From Kribbella monticola (GTDB taxonomy: Bacteria > Actinomycetota > Actinomycetes > Propionibacteriales > Kribbellaceae): a stretch of DNA of 64,000 nucleotides. Positions 8,480-16,864 of the stretch are shown here, in pieces. A program made the position numbers and the translations under genes. The stretch is taken from positions 540,390-604,389 of the forward strand of contig NZ_QFXK01000035.1 in assembly GCF_003261635.1 (NCBI RefSeq). Reading direction: 5' to 3'. Below the pieces are notes generated by a model. The model did no database searches and was not told where the DNA came from. It saw only the letters and a program-made list of their open reading frames with translations. Numbering within the stretch: the stretch's first letter is position 1; every line of letters starts with the position of its first letter.

Positions 8480-9255
8480 CTCGCGCTGCTGTAGCGACGA
8501 CTGGCCACCTCCCAGTGCAGGATCGTGAGGGCGATGCCTGCGATCAGCAGCAGTAGACCCGTCGTCAAAGTGGTCGCGGTACCGGTCAGCGCCTTGGCCG
8601 GTACCGCGGCGATCAGGCCGGCCGGAACGACGGTCGCCAGGACGAACTGGACGGATCTGGGGAAGTAGGTCAACGGGTACCGGCCGGCCTCCCTGACCTG
8701 TAGGGCGACCTCGTTGATGGGCTCCGCGCTCTCGAACCAGAACGCGAGGTAGACGAGGTTCGCCCAGAGCACGCTGAAACCGGCGAACCCGATCGCCGTC
8801 CAGATCGCTGCCCGGATCACCAGGCCGGCTTCGAACGGCAGGTGGGCGGCGTGGGCGCCCGCGACAGCCAGACCGAGGCCGGTGACGACCCGGCCGAGCT
8901 CGGCCGGCTCCATCCAGCGCAGGGTGGCGAAGAGCTGGGCGTTCACCGGGCGGATCAGGATCAGGTCCAGCTCGCCTTTGCGGACGTAGCCGTCGATGCG
9001 GCGGAGATTCGGCGCGACGAAGCAATCCATCAAGCCGGTGCAGGCGCCGTAGATCCCCACCACCACGAGCGTGCGCGGACCGTTCCAGGCGACCGCGGCC
9101 GCCGACGTACCGGTGAGGATCAGCACCGGTATCAGGCCCAGGACGAGCTCGGCGATCGAAGCGACCGCGTTGATCAACGTCTGGCTGCGGAACTGCAGGT
9201 CGCGCCGGATTGCTTGCCGTAGGCAACTCCACCAGAGCCGGGCGTACCTCTTCAT
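8476..9255 (-). CDS. ABC-2 family exporter permease (second permease)
   Basis: The 259-residue membrane protein has about six hydrophobic segments and starts at ATG 9255; longer readings in this frame run into the neighbouring gene. It resembles the ABC-2 permease families with an extended conserved cytosolic loop (VRKGELDLILIRPVN region). Its start overlaps the stop of the upstream permease by ATGA. With the partner permease and the ATPase it forms a three-gene exporter. The substrate is unknown. Confidence 0.83.
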   Translation of the reverse strand: MKRYARLWWSCLRQAIRRDLQFRSQTLINAVASIAELVLGLIPVLILTGTSAAAVAWNGPRTLVVVGIYGACTGLMDCFVAPNLRRIDGYVRKGELDLILIRPVNAQLFATLRWMEPAELGRVVTGLGLAVAGAHAAHLPFEAGLVIRAAIWTAIGFAGFSVLWANLVYLAFWFESAEPINEVALQVREAGRYPLTYFPRSVQFVLATVVPAGLIAAVPAKALTGTATTLTTGLLLLIAGIALTILHWEVASRRYSSAS

Positions 9256-10040
9256 GCGCCGGCTCCCTGGTAGCTGCGCAGGCCGAGTCGCCAGCTGACG
9301 ACGGCCGTGCCCACGAAGGTCGCGAACCAGCCCACCTGCAAGGCGAAAGCCTGGCCGGAAGGGTGTCCGATCAGGACTTCGAGCGGGAACGACACCATGA
9401 AGCGGAACGGCTGGGCGTTGAGGAAGGGGATGACCGCGGCAGGGAAGAGGGCGAGGGGGATGAGTGAGCCCGACAGGATGCGGGCGAGCAGGTAACGCAA
9501 CCGGTTGACGGCCGTGACGTCCTCGAACCAGAACGCCAGCGATCCGATGACGATGTCCAGCGAGAACGTCATCGCGCCGGCCATCAGCAGCGACACGGCG
9601 AACACGAGCCAACGCAGGCCCAGCGGCGGCAACTCGACCTCGGTGCGGAAGATGATGCCGAGTACGGCGACCAGTGGTACGAGCAGGACCAGCTTCACCA
9701 CCTTCTCGCCGATGTTGTTGGCGATGCCGTTGAGGTGGGTCGAGCACGGCCGGACCAGCCAGGAACTCAACCCACCAAGGCGAATGCTGTCGGCCAGGAA
9801 GCCGGACGTCCAACTGCTGGGCAGCATCGCGACGACGCTCACCAGCACGAGGTACGTCGTGAGGAAGGTCTCCGTGACCGGCGGGGTCGACCCCTGCGCG
9901 ATGGCGCCGCGCCAGACGAGCAGGGAGATCGCCGGTGCGACGATGTTGCTGAGCTGCAGCATGGCCAGCCACCAGCGGTAGTGGAGCATGATCGTGACCT
10001 CACGGATGACCAGTATCCGAAGTACGCGAGCGAGTCTCAT
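9252..10040 (-). CDS. ABC-2 family exporter permease (first permease, DUF990-like)
   Basis: The 262-residue product starts at ATG 10040, overlapping the ATPase stop by ATGA. It has six hydrophobic stretches and the loop GGLSSWLVRPCSTHL, similar to the LVRPVN loop of its partner, so the two are distant paralogues and probably pair as a heterodimer. The ATPase plus two such permeases is a recurrent actinobacterial and bacillal exporter layout whose substrates are mostly uncharacterised. Confidence 0.82.
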   Translation of the reverse strand: MRLARVLRILVIREVTIMLHYRWWLAMLQLSNIVAPAISLLVWRGAIAQGSTPPVTETFLTTYLVLVSVVAMLPSSWTSGFLADSIRLGGLSSWLVRPCSTHLNGIANNIGEKVVKLVLLVPLVAVLGIIFRTEVELPPLGLRWLVFAVSLLMAGAMTFSLDIVIGSLAFWFEDVTAVNRLRYLLARILSGSLIPLALFPAAVIPFLNAQPFRFMVSFPLEVLIGHPSGQAFALQVGWFATFVGTAVVSWRLGLRSYQGAGA

Positions 10041-10861
10041 GCGTCCGCGGCCTCGGTGAACAGCTTCGACATCACCTGGTCGAGGTCGGCGTCCACGCCC
10101 GCGTCCGCGCGCGACCGCAGCGCGTCGAGGTCGCCGTCGAAGATCGTCCGGCCGTGGTTGATCACGGCCACCCGTTCGCAAAGGGCGGCGACGTCGTTCA
10201 TGTCGTGGCTGGTGAGGACGATCGTCGTACCGAGGTCGCGGTTCAGCTCGGCGAGGAACGTGCGGACGCTGAGCTTGGCGACCACGTCCAGGCCGACCGT
10301 CGGCTCGTCCGCGAACAACAGTTCCGGGCCGTGCAGAAGCGCCAGGACCAGCTCGCACCGCATCCGCTGCCCCAGCGAGAGTTTCCGGACCGGGATGTTG
10401 AGGATGTCCTGCACTTGCAGACGCTCTGCTAGGTCCTTGGTGGTGTTGGCGAAGCGCGGCTTGGGGATCGCGTACATCTCGCGATGGATCAACAGCGAGT
10501 CGTACGTCGACACGTCCCACCAGAGCATCGACTTCTGGCCGAACACGACCGAGATCCGCGACAGGAAGTCGTAGCCGCGCTTGGCCGGCCGATGACCGAG
10601 GACCTCGAGCTCACCACTAGTCGGCCGGAGCAGACCGCACAGCATCTTGATCGTGGTCGTCTTCCCGGCGCCGTTCGGGCCGAGCAGCCCGATGATCTGG
10701 CCGCGGGGGACGGTGAGGTGCAGCTTGTCGACCGCGGTGCGTTCGCGGCGGTCCGGGCGGAAGAGGCCTTTGACGGCGCCGGCGAGGCCGGGTTGCTGCT
10801 CGGTGTAGCGGTAGGTCTTGGTGAGAGCCTCGGTGTGGATCGCCGGCTCGTTCCTGGGCAT
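10037..10861 (-). CDS. ABC exporter ATPase subunit
   Basis: The 274-residue ATPase has Walker A GPNGAGKTT near 59-67, Q-loop, a signature reading LSLGQRMRCEL (a variant of LSGGQ with Leu for Gly) and Walker B LLFADEP followed by the H-loop SHD. An N-terminal extension before Walker A contains GLFRPDRRERTAV, typical of ATPases paired with ABC-2 permeases of this class. It is the first gene of a three-gene minus-strand operon and overlaps the next gene by 4 bp. Confidence 0.9.
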   Translation of the reverse strand: MPRNEPAIHTEALTKTYRYTEQQPGLAGAVKGLFRPDRRERTAVDKLHLTVPRGQIIGLLGPNGAGKTTTIKMLCGLLRPTSGELEVLGHRPAKRGYDFLSRISVVFGQKSMLWWDVSTYDSLLIHREMYAIPKPRFANTTKDLAERLQVQDILNIPVRKLSLGQRMRCELVLALLHGPELLFADEPTVGLDVVAKLSVRTFLAELNRDLGTTIVLTSHDMNDVAALCERVAVINHGRTIFDGDLDALRSRADAGVDADLDQVMSKLFTEAADA

Positions 10862-11176
10862 GGAATCTGTCCAATCCGCGGCTCCACGCTGACTGGGGAA
10901 GTCGCCTCAGTGGATCAGCCGGAGCCTGCCGGGGTCGCGTCGGACCCGGTCAGACCCTAACCCGATAGGAGAGCGCGGCTCATCCGGTTTTCCGGGGTCC
11001 GACCCTGGGTCGCCCCTGGTACGGCGTACCTCAGCGGGAGTACGTCGTACTGCGTCCTGGGGTGCAGGGTGCGTCGGGTGGAGTAGGTCAGGTGTAGCCG
11101 CCGAGGCGACGCGGTTCGGGGTGCCGGCGCGACACGATCGGTGCAGTTGAAAACCAGCGAGCATCGAGGAGTTGTC
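10862..11176. other. 315-bp divergent intergenic region without a visible gene
   Basis: This gap separates the exporter operon (minus) from the DUF1707 gene (plus), so it should hold both promoters. I see short palindromes (GGTACGGCGTACC near 11018 and GGGTCCGACCC near 10995) but no convincing -35/-10 pair, open reading frame or RNA gene. Confidence 0.4.
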
Positions 11177-11755
11177 ATGAGTGGGACCGAAGGGCCGATG
11201 CGGATCGGCGATCAGGAGCGCGAGGCCGCGGTGGCGCGGCTCGGCGCGCACTACGAGGCGGGCCGGCTCAGCGCCGAGGAGCACCAGGAGCGCGTCGGCG
11301 AGGCCCTGCAAGCGAAGACCGACGCCGACCTCGCGGCACTGTTCACAGACCTGCCGGGGGAGGGGTACGCCGGTACGCCGGGTGCAGGTGGGCCGGGTGA
11401 CGAGCAGGGCTGGGCCGGGCCGTGGGGGTGGGCTCGTCCGCCGTGGACTGCGCCTTCGGAGCACGCCGGAGCGGCCGGGGCTGGGCCGGGATGGGCCGGG
11501 GCTGATGGGCCCGGGCGTGCGGCGTATGCGGGTGGGCCGGGTGCTCGCGGTCCTTGGGGTGGCGGGCGCGCGGCGTACGGGCCGGGGTTCTTGGGGCGGG
11601 TGCCGTTGCCGGTGCTGCTCGCGTTGGCGGTGTTCGGCGTACTCGCTTCGATCGGTTGTGTGGTGGGCGGAGGGCATCCGCCGTTCCTGCCGTTGCTGTT
11701 GGTTGCCGCGGGCATCTTCATCGTGAAGCGGCGTAGGCAGGAGCGGCGGGCATGA
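11177..11755 (+). CDS. DUF1707 domain membrane protein
   Basis: The 192-residue product starts at ATG 11177 with GAGGA 6 nt upstream. Residues about 8-60 form a DUF1707 (SHOCT-like) domain: IGDQERE, LGAHYEAGRLSAEEHQER, ADLAALFTDLP. A Gly/Pro/Trp/Ala-rich low-complexity linker follows (about 61-135), then two membrane helices and a basic tail. DUF1707 proteins are common in actinomycetes and their function is poorly known. The stop overlaps the next start by ATGA. Confidence 0.82.
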   Translation: MSGTEGPMRIGDQEREAAVARLGAHYEAGRLSAEEHQERVGEALQAKTDADLAALFTDLPGEGYAGTPGAGGPGDEQGWAGPWGWARPPWTAPSEHAGAAGAGPGWAGADGPGRAAYAGGPGARGPWGGGRAAYGPGFLGRVPLPVLLALAVFGVLASIGCVVGGGHPPFLPLLLVAAGIFIVKRRRQERRA

Positions 11756-12162
11756 GGGCGGCGTACCGGCTCGTCGCGATCCTGATCGCGATCGCGGTCG
11801 CACTGCAGGTCGCGTCGATCGCGCTGTCCGGCTTCACGATCGCCAAGGACGCCGACGACGGGACGACGATCGGATCCGACTACAGCAACTTCGGCGAGAG
11901 CTACCACAGCATCGCCGGGACGGTGATCGGGCTGCTGGCGTTGGTGTTGCTGATCTTGTCGTTCCTGACCGATGTGCCGCGGGGACGGGTACTGGCGGGG
12001 ATCATCGTCGGGCTGGTGGTGCTGCAGTTCCTGCTCGCGGTGGTGTCGTTCGGCCTCCCTGCGCTTGGTGTCCTGCACGGCCTCAACGGGCTGGCGATCG
12101 CCGGAATCGCCGGAGCCGCTTCGAGTCGAGCTACGTCCCCGACCCCTGCACCCAGTGTCTGA
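11752..12162 (+). CDS. Small four-helix membrane protein
   Basis: The 136-residue product has hydrophobic segments near 5-25, 55-75, 80-100 and 103-122, and a Thr/Pro/Ser-rich tail. A short extracytoplasmic loop (DADDGTTIGSDYSNFGESYH) lies between helices 1 and 2. It is coupled to the DUF1707 gene (ATGA overlap) and is followed 10 nt later by the multicopper oxidase. I do not recognise a characterised family; the operon suggests a role connected to the oxidase or its electron chain. Confidence 0.7.
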   Translation: MRAAYRLVAILIAIAVALQVASIALSGFTIAKDADDGTTIGSDYSNFGESYHSIAGTVIGLLALVLLILSFLTDVPRGRVLAGIIVGLVVLQFLLAVVSFGLPALGVLHGLNGLAIAGIAGAASSRATSPTPAPSV

Positions 12163-12172
12163 GGGTCGCCGG

Positions 12173-13591
12173 TTGCGCGGCAAGCTGATCGCCCTGGGAG
12201 TAGCACTGGCGGTACTCGTGCCGCTGGGCTACTTCTGGGCGACCAGCCATGTCCCGGGCAACTATTCCGCGATGGACATGGGGTACGCCGACTACGGCGG
12301 CGGGCCTGCGGGTATGCATCAGCATCACGGTGGGACGAGTGTGACCTCCCTGGCCGGTCCTGCTGGGAGTCCTTCGGTTGTTGTGATGTTGGTCGCGCGG
12401 AAGCAGAAGTTCTCGTTGGCCAGTGGCGAATCGGTCGACGGCTTCACCTTGAACGGGACGTCTCCCGGTCCGTTGATTCGTGCTCGGCTCGGTGACTTGG
12501 TCCAGGTCACGTTGGTGAATGAGTCGGTGTCGTCTGGCGTCACGCTGCATTGGCACGGGGTCGACGTACCGAATGCCGAGGACGGAGTCGCCGGCATCAC
12601 GCAGGACGCAGTACCGGTTGGTGGTCAGCATGTCTATCGCTTCCGGGCTTCCCAGGCCGGCACATACTGGTATCACTCGCATCAGGTGTCCAGCAAGGAA
12701 GTCCGCGACGGCCTCTTCGGCCCTCTCGTCATCGGCGCTCCGGGTGCTGCGCGTGAGGTCGTTGCCGCGATCCACACCTATGACGGCAAACGAACGATCA
12801 ACGGCCACACCGGATCTGCATCGATCGCCTTGCCCGCCGGTACTCCGGTACGCGTCCGCGTGATCAACACGGACAACTCCTTGATCCGCACGGGCCTGGT
12901 CGGTACGCCGTACAAGGTGCTCGCGGTCGACGGCCGCGACCTCGTCGGGCCTACCCTCACCACGGCCGCCTTCCCCTTGGCCGCGGGCGCGCGCGTGGAT
13001 CTCGAAGCGTCTGTTCCCGAAGGCGGCGCCCTACGCCTCGACGCCGGCTCCGCATCGCTGGTCTTCGGCACCAACCCCACCGGCACCCTTTCTGCTGACA
13101 CCGTCGACCTGCTGACGTACGGAACGCCTTCTCACGTTGACCTAGCGACCGCCCGCCCCACCCGCACCTTCGACTACCGCATCGGCCGACGCATCGGCTT
13201 CCTGGACGGCAAACCCGGCCTCTGGTGGACGATCAACGGCCACAAATACCCCGACGTCCCCATGTTCATGGTCTCTGCGGGAGACATCGTCCGAATGAGA
13301 ATCTCCAACACCAGCGGCCAATCCCACCCCATGCACCTCCACGGCCACCACGCCCTAGTCCTCACCCGCAACGGCACCCCGTCCACCGGCACCCCCTGGT
13401 GGACCGACACCCTAGAAGTCGCCAACAACGAAACCTACGAAATCGCCTTCCACGCCGACAACCCAGGCATCTGGATGGACCACTGCCACAACCTCCCTCA
13501 CGCCACAGAAGGCCTGATGACCCACCTCGCCTACTTCGGCGTCACCACCCCCTATCGCCTCGGCGGCCCCACCTCGAACAAACCGGAGTAG
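12173..13591 (+). CDS. Membrane-anchored multicopper oxidase
   Basis: The product has 472 residues. I place the start at TTG 12173 because GAGGG lies 7 nt upstream, immediately after the preceding stop; GTG 12155 is an alternative. An uncleaved N-terminal helix (about 5-22) anchors it, followed by a Met/His-rich stretch (MDMGYADYGG, MHQHHGG). All four copper motifs are present: HWHG, WYHSH, HPMHLHGHH and HCHNLPHATEGLM, giving the T1 and trinuclear sites. It probably oxidises cuprous ions, metals or phenols outside the membrane. Its 3' third has markedly C-rich wobble positions compared with its 5' part. Confidence 0.87.
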   Translation: MRGKLIALGVALAVLVPLGYFWATSHVPGNYSAMDMGYADYGGGPAGMHQHHGGTSVTSLAGPAGSPSVVVMLVARKQKFSLASGESVDGFTLNGTSPGPLIRARLGDLVQVTLVNESVSSGVTLHWHGVDVPNAEDGVAGITQDAVPVGGQHVYRFRASQAGTYWYHSHQVSSKEVRDGLFGPLVIGAPGAAREVVAAIHTYDGKRTINGHTGSASIALPAGTPVRVRVINTDNSLIRTGLVGTPYKVLAVDGRDLVGPTLTTAAFPLAAGARVDLEASVPEGGALRLDAGSASLVFGTNPTGTLSADTVDLLTYGTPSHVDLATARPTRTFDYRIGRRIGFLDGKPGLWWTINGHKYPDVPMFMVSAGDIVRMRISNTSGQSHPMHLHGHHALVLTRNGTPSTGTPWWTDTLEVANNETYEIAFHADNPGIWMDHCHNLPHATEGLMTHLAYFGVTTPYRLGGPTSNKPE

Positions 13592-13598
13592 GCACCGG

Positions 13599-13692
13599 AC
13601 CGCCAACACTGACCAACCTCGGCCGATCCGCTTCGCTTCGTCTGTCCACGCGAACTTTTCGGCAGTTTCGACACTTAGTCAGTGTTGGCGGT
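13599..13692. repeat. 94-bp element bounded by a perfect 15-bp inverted repeat
   Basis: Arms at 13599-13613 (ACCGCCAACACTGAC) and 13678-13692 (GTCAGTGTTGGCGGT) are exact reverse complements, separated by 64 nt. The centre is enriched in TTCG-type steps (CTTCGCTTCG, TTTTCGG, TTTCGAC). It follows the multicopper oxidase stop by 7 nt and precedes another plus-strand gene, so it could be a terminator, a MITE-like remnant or a structured RNA. Confidence 0.6.
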
Positions 13693-13763
13693 TCAGTGCT
13701 GGCAGGCGCACCACGGGGAACCGACCTGCCACGTTGCGCCGTCTACCTCCCTGTGAGCAGACG

Positions 13764-14459
13764 ATGAGTGATGACAACGACGACCTGGAGGGTTGGCAAC
13801 TGGTCCTGCTCCTGGTCTTCTTCTGCACGGTCGGCGGCGGCCTTTACCTGATCGGCTGGCTCACCCGCCCGAGCTTCTTCTGGGACCACCCCCTAGCCTG
13901 CGCCGCCACCGCCGGAGTCGCCTGCTACCCGGCGCGCTTCCTGGTCGAACGGTTCTCCTGGTGGAACAGGCTGGAAGAGCGCCACGCCTCCCGCCACCGC
14001 CGTCGCGAAGCGACGCCCAGCTCTGCTCCACGTCGCGCCCGGTCAATGCTGTTGCGGGCCCTTCGAGTCCTGACCGGCGTATCGATCGCCCTCGGCTCCC
14101 TCGCGGTCCTTCCGATCGCCGTCTTGTCCAGCCACGACTACGAGAACATGATCGAGCACGGCCCGATCCAGCAGGCGGTCGTGGTCTCGGTAGAACGAGA
14201 CAGGTGGTCGAAGAGCGACGAGGTGACCGTGAAGGTGGCTCGCCCCAGTGACGCCAAACCCGTCGAACTCGACGGCGGCTACGACCTCACCCCGACTCCG
14301 CAAGTGGGCGACCACGTAGCCGTGGTAGTCGATCCGGACGACCCGTCCCTCATCATCTCGGCCACCAAAGACTGGTCAACTCCTTGGTGGGCCTACCCCC
14401 TGATCCTCGCCTGCCTGGCAATCCCCTTCGCCGTAGGCTTAGCAATAGCCTTCGCCTGA
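13764..14459 (+). CDS. Hypothetical membrane protein with C-terminal helix
   Basis: The 231-residue product starts at ATG 13764 (an upstream in-frame ATG at 13734 lies near the repeat element and is less likely). It begins with an acidic DDNDDLE segment, then helices near 12-32 and 40-55, a basic Arg-rich loop, a third helix near 95-120, an extracytoplasmic beta-rich region resembling the DUF3592-type arrangement (about 125-200) and a final helix. No catalytic residues are evident; function unknown. Confidence 0.6.
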   Translation: MSDDNDDLEGWQLVLLLVFFCTVGGGLYLIGWLTRPSFFWDHPLACAATAGVACYPARFLVERFSWWNRLEERHASRHRRREATPSSAPRRARSMLLRALRVLTGVSIALGSLAVLPIAVLSSHDYENMIEHGPIQQAVVVSVERDRWSKSDEVTVKVARPSDAKPVELDGGYDLTPTPQVGDHVAVVVDPDDPSLIISATKDWSTPWWAYPLILACLAIPFAVGLAIAFA

Positions 14460-14569
14460 CGCGTGACCAACCGGTGTCGTCAAGCGATCGAGCTCAACGG
14501 GCGAACCGGCTCCTCCGCCCGCGCCGGGAGAGCGCCCGTGCGTCGCTCCAGTCGCGCTACGCCAAGCGG

Positions 14570-14575
14570 TAAAAT
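14570..14575 (+). promoter_or_regulatory. Candidate -10 element upstream of the orphan gene at 14619
   Basis: TAAAAT at 14570-14575 is the best -10-like hexamer in an otherwise GC-rich stretch and would start transcription near 14582, about 37 nt before ATG 14619. I see no clear -35. Confidence 0.35.
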
Positions 14576-14618
14576 CTTCCCGAGACCGGCCGGGTCGGCA
14601 TTCCTGCGAGGCCCGGAG

Positions 14619-15122
14619 ATGTCCCGAAAGGCTGTTGATCCGGTGATGGACCATGGAGTGCCGGCGATCTCTTGGATGGGTGTCAACTTTGACAGGTTTG
14701 CCGAGGTTCAAGAGATGTTCTATCCGGGCGAATTCGAGTTGAGGACATTTCTCAAGGCCCGAGTCTCGGCTAGTGACGCCATCTCAGTGGCTGCCCTGCT
14801 TTGGCCTGAGTTCCGAGACTATCGCGACGGGGTGTTCTTAAGCAGTCTATTTGATCAGGCCGGAGTTGATCGTTGGTTCGAGCAATACCAGTCTGCAGTT
14901 TCTGCTGTGGAGGCATCGTGTAATCATCTGCACTTGTGGGATGCTTTTTCTGCGCAGACCGAGCAGGACAGGACTGCATTGTCTGCATTGGGCGCCGTCA
15001 TGCAAAGAACCTGGTCTTCAGCTCTCACCTCTGCGTATAGCGACAGGAGATTCGAGGTTAGGTTCTCCGACGAACCCACAGAATACGGACCGACGCTTAC
15101 ATTCTTCTCAGTTGACTCTTGA
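14619..15122 (+). CDS. Hypothetical protein of unknown family in lower-GC DNA
   Basis: The 167-residue product uses ATG 14619, supported by the TAAAAT element upstream; a GTG at 14463 would add 52 low-complexity residues. It looks like a soluble alpha/beta protein (GVNFDRFAEVQEMFYPGEF at the N-terminus, DEPTEYGPTLTFFS at the C-terminus). Codon use includes many A- or T-ending codons (tct, ttt, aga, caa), unlike every neighbouring gene, which suggests recent transfer. I recognise no domain. Confidence 0.5.
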   Translation: MSRKAVDPVMDHGVPAISWMGVNFDRFAEVQEMFYPGEFELRTFLKARVSASDAISVAALLWPEFRDYRDGVFLSSLFDQAGVDRWFEQYQSAVSAVEASCNHLHLWDAFSAQTEQDRTALSALGAVMQRTWSSALTSAYSDRRFEVRFSDEPTEYGPTLTFFSVDS

Positions 15123-15207
15123 GCGCCAATATTGCTGGCTCGAGCGCCGATCGCTGACTGGATGGGCCGAGGCGTTATGGGGTGGTGGTGCGACCGGTGT
15201 TTGAGTG

Positions 15208-15346
15208 GCGACGAAGGAGCCGCGTGCTGGGTGGCACGAGACTCGGGTGTGGTGGGATCTCGGGGGAGCGCGGCCGGTTTCTAGCCGCGACGGAGGAGCG
15301 GCGTGGTGGGGTGGGTGGGTCGAGCGGGCGACGGAGGAGCCGCGAT
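15208..15346 (+). repeat. Three direct copies of a 19-bp repeat
   Basis: GCGACGAAGGAGCCGCGTG (15208-15226), GCGACGGAGGAGCGGCGTG (15287-15305) and GCGACGGAGGAGCCGCGAT (15328-15346) share at least 16 of 19 positions. They lie in a 234-bp gene-free, G-rich stretch (15123-15356). A fourth related copy is at 35304-35322. Confidence 0.6.
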
Positions 15347-15356
15347 GCGGGTGCTT

Positions 15357-15596
15357 CTACCCTGAGGTTGTTGCTGGGGACAACAGTTGGTGGCTGATGC
15401 GGTGGGCCTGGGTGAGGTGGTAGGCGGCTAGGCGGGCGCAGGCGGCGTCTATGGCGGCTCGTTGGGAGGTGTAGTAGCCGTACCAGTAGGGGTCGTCCGG
15501 CTGGGGGTCGTTCCAGTCGTCGAGGTCGGCGTACCAGTCGTGGCCGGTGCGGAAGACGCGTGCGTGTAGGTGGATTTCGGTGCCCAAGTCGTTCAT
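15357..15596 (-). CDS. Small hypothetical protein rich in Trp, Tyr and Asp
   Basis: The 79-residue reading starts at ATG 15596. It begins NDLGTEIHLHARVF and contains DWYADLDDWNDPQPDDPYWY, followed by a predicted helix with AAIDAACARLAAYHL. The composition is protein-like rather than a shadow. A perfect inverted repeat lies about 40 nt upstream. No family recognised. A longer reading to 15680 is possible but crosses that repeat. Confidence 0.45.
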   Translation of the reverse strand: MNDLGTEIHLHARVFRTGHDWYADLDDWNDPQPDDPYWYGYYTSQRAAIDAACARLAAYHLTQAHRISHQLLSPATTSG

Positions 15597-15633
15597 CGCT
15601 CGCCATCCCAGGTGAGAGTGCCGTGCGTGCCTA

Positions 15634-15653
15634 CAGTTCCCATGATGGAACTG
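15634..15653. promoter_or_regulatory. Inverted repeat upstream of the small hypothetical gene
   Basis: CAGTTCC (15634-15640) and GGAACTG (15647-15653) are perfect 7-bp arms around a 6-nt centre. The site sits about 40 nt upstream of the minus-strand gene and about 40 nt downstream of the end of the sulfite-oxidase-like gene. It could be an operator or a short hairpin. Confidence 0.35.
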
Positions 15654-15691
15654 CGTAACCGGTGTTCGGTGACGCGACACGCGGGGATGGG

Positions 15692-16786
15692 TCAGGTGAC
15701 GAGGACCGTGATGCGCTGGGCGCTGTTGTTGGCGAAGCCGCCGCGGTTCCAGGGGGCTTCGATGGGCTGGACGTGGCCGCTTTCGTCGTAGGCGCGGACT
15801 GTGAGCACGTGTTCACCGGGCCGGGCGTCCCAGTCGTAGGTGAACAGGCGCCAGGACAGGTCGTTGCTCGGAGCATCGAGTTTGGCGTCGGACCAAGAGA
15901 CGCCCGCGTCGACCGAGACCTCGACACGTTCGATCGGAGCCCAGCCGGACCAGGCGCGGCCGCTCAGTACGACGGGGCCGGCGGCAACGAAACGGTGGCG
16001 GGACATGAAGTCGGGGTGCCCGGGCGGGATCAGCAGAGCGCGGGGTTCGATCCGGGTGACGGCCACGCCGACCTCGTGCGGCTCGGTCCGGAATCGATAG
16101 GCGACCGCGTTCTGGTACCCGGTGAACTCGTGGTCGATGACCTCGATCGACCGCAACCACTTGACACTCGCCATGCCGTACCAACCAGGCACCACCAAAC
16201 GCAGCGGATATCCGTGCTGTGGCGGCAGCGGTTGCCCGTTCATCTCCCACGCGACGACAGCGCCGGAATCCAGCGCCTCGCGCACAGTCAGGCCACGCTG
16301 ATAGTCCTGCTCGACGCCCCGCTCGAACCCATGGTCAGCACCGGTGAACACAACGTCGATCGCATCCTCGCGCAACCCGGCCGCCCGTAGCAGATCAGCC
16401 AGCGGTACGCCGGTCCACTCGGCCGTCCCCACCGCCTCGGCCAGCCACGGCTGACTGATCGGCCGCGGATTCAGCGCGGCCCGGCCGTTCCCGGCGCATT
16501 CCAGCGTGACCCGAACGGTCTCCCGGCCCATCGCCCGCAACGCGGTCAGCCCGAACGACAACGGTTGCTCGACGCAACCAGAGATCTCCAGTTGCCAGGT
16601 CGCCGCATTGGCGGCCGGGATGTCGTAGTGCACCAGAACGTAGTGCAGCCCGGGCGGCGTCACGTCGTACCGCAGGGCCTCCAGGGGAATCCCGTGATTC
16701 CGCGCGGCCAATTGCAGTTCGTCACCGGTGATGCCCTCCCCGGTGTCCGCAAGGCGACTCTTCGTACTGAAGTTCTCGACGGTCAT
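15692..16786 (-). CDS. Molybdopterin-dependent sulfite-oxidase-family oxidoreductase
   Basis: The 364-residue product starts at ATG 16786, which has AAGGGG 5 nt upstream; GTG 16804 would overlap that site. The central domain shows the sulfite-oxidase molybdopterin fold: LECAGNGR with the molybdenum ligand Cys97, DHGFERG, and PPQHGYPLRLVVPGWYG. The C-terminal Ig-like dimerisation domain includes RVEVSVDAGVSW and APWNRGG. There is no Tat signal and no heme domain, so it is probably cytoplasmic and uses an unknown acceptor. Confidence 0.88.
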   Translation of the reverse strand: MTVENFSTKSRLADTGEGITGDELQLAARNHGIPLEALRYDVTPPGLHYVLVHYDIPAANAATWQLEISGCVEQPLSFGLTALRAMGRETVRVTLECAGNGRAALNPRPISQPWLAEAVGTAEWTGVPLADLLRAAGLREDAIDVVFTGADHGFERGVEQDYQRGLTVREALDSGAVVAWEMNGQPLPPQHGYPLRLVVPGWYGMASVKWLRSIEVIDHEFTGYQNAVAYRFRTEPHEVGVAVTRIEPRALLIPPGHPDFMSRHRFVAAGPVVLSGRAWSGWAPIERVEVSVDAGVSWSDAKLDAPSNDLSWRLFTYDWDARPGEHVLTVRAYDESGHVQPIEAPWNRGGFANNSAQRITVLVT

Positions 16787-16864
16787 CGCAACCCCTTCCC
16801 CCAACCGTCAGCCTAGGCCACGAGCCCCGAGCGCCACCAGAGCGCAAACACTCAGAGCAAACAC

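Noticed and set aside
6905..9232. A 775-codon minus-strand frame over the binding-protein gene
   Set aside because: Antisense to a Tat lipoprotein with clear motifs; it also extends across the exporter permease gene in the wrong frame.
14463..14618. GTG 14463 as the start of the orphan gene
   Set aside because: The added 52 residues are Arg/Ser/Pro-rich and contain the TAAAAT promoter-like element; ATG 14619 fits better.
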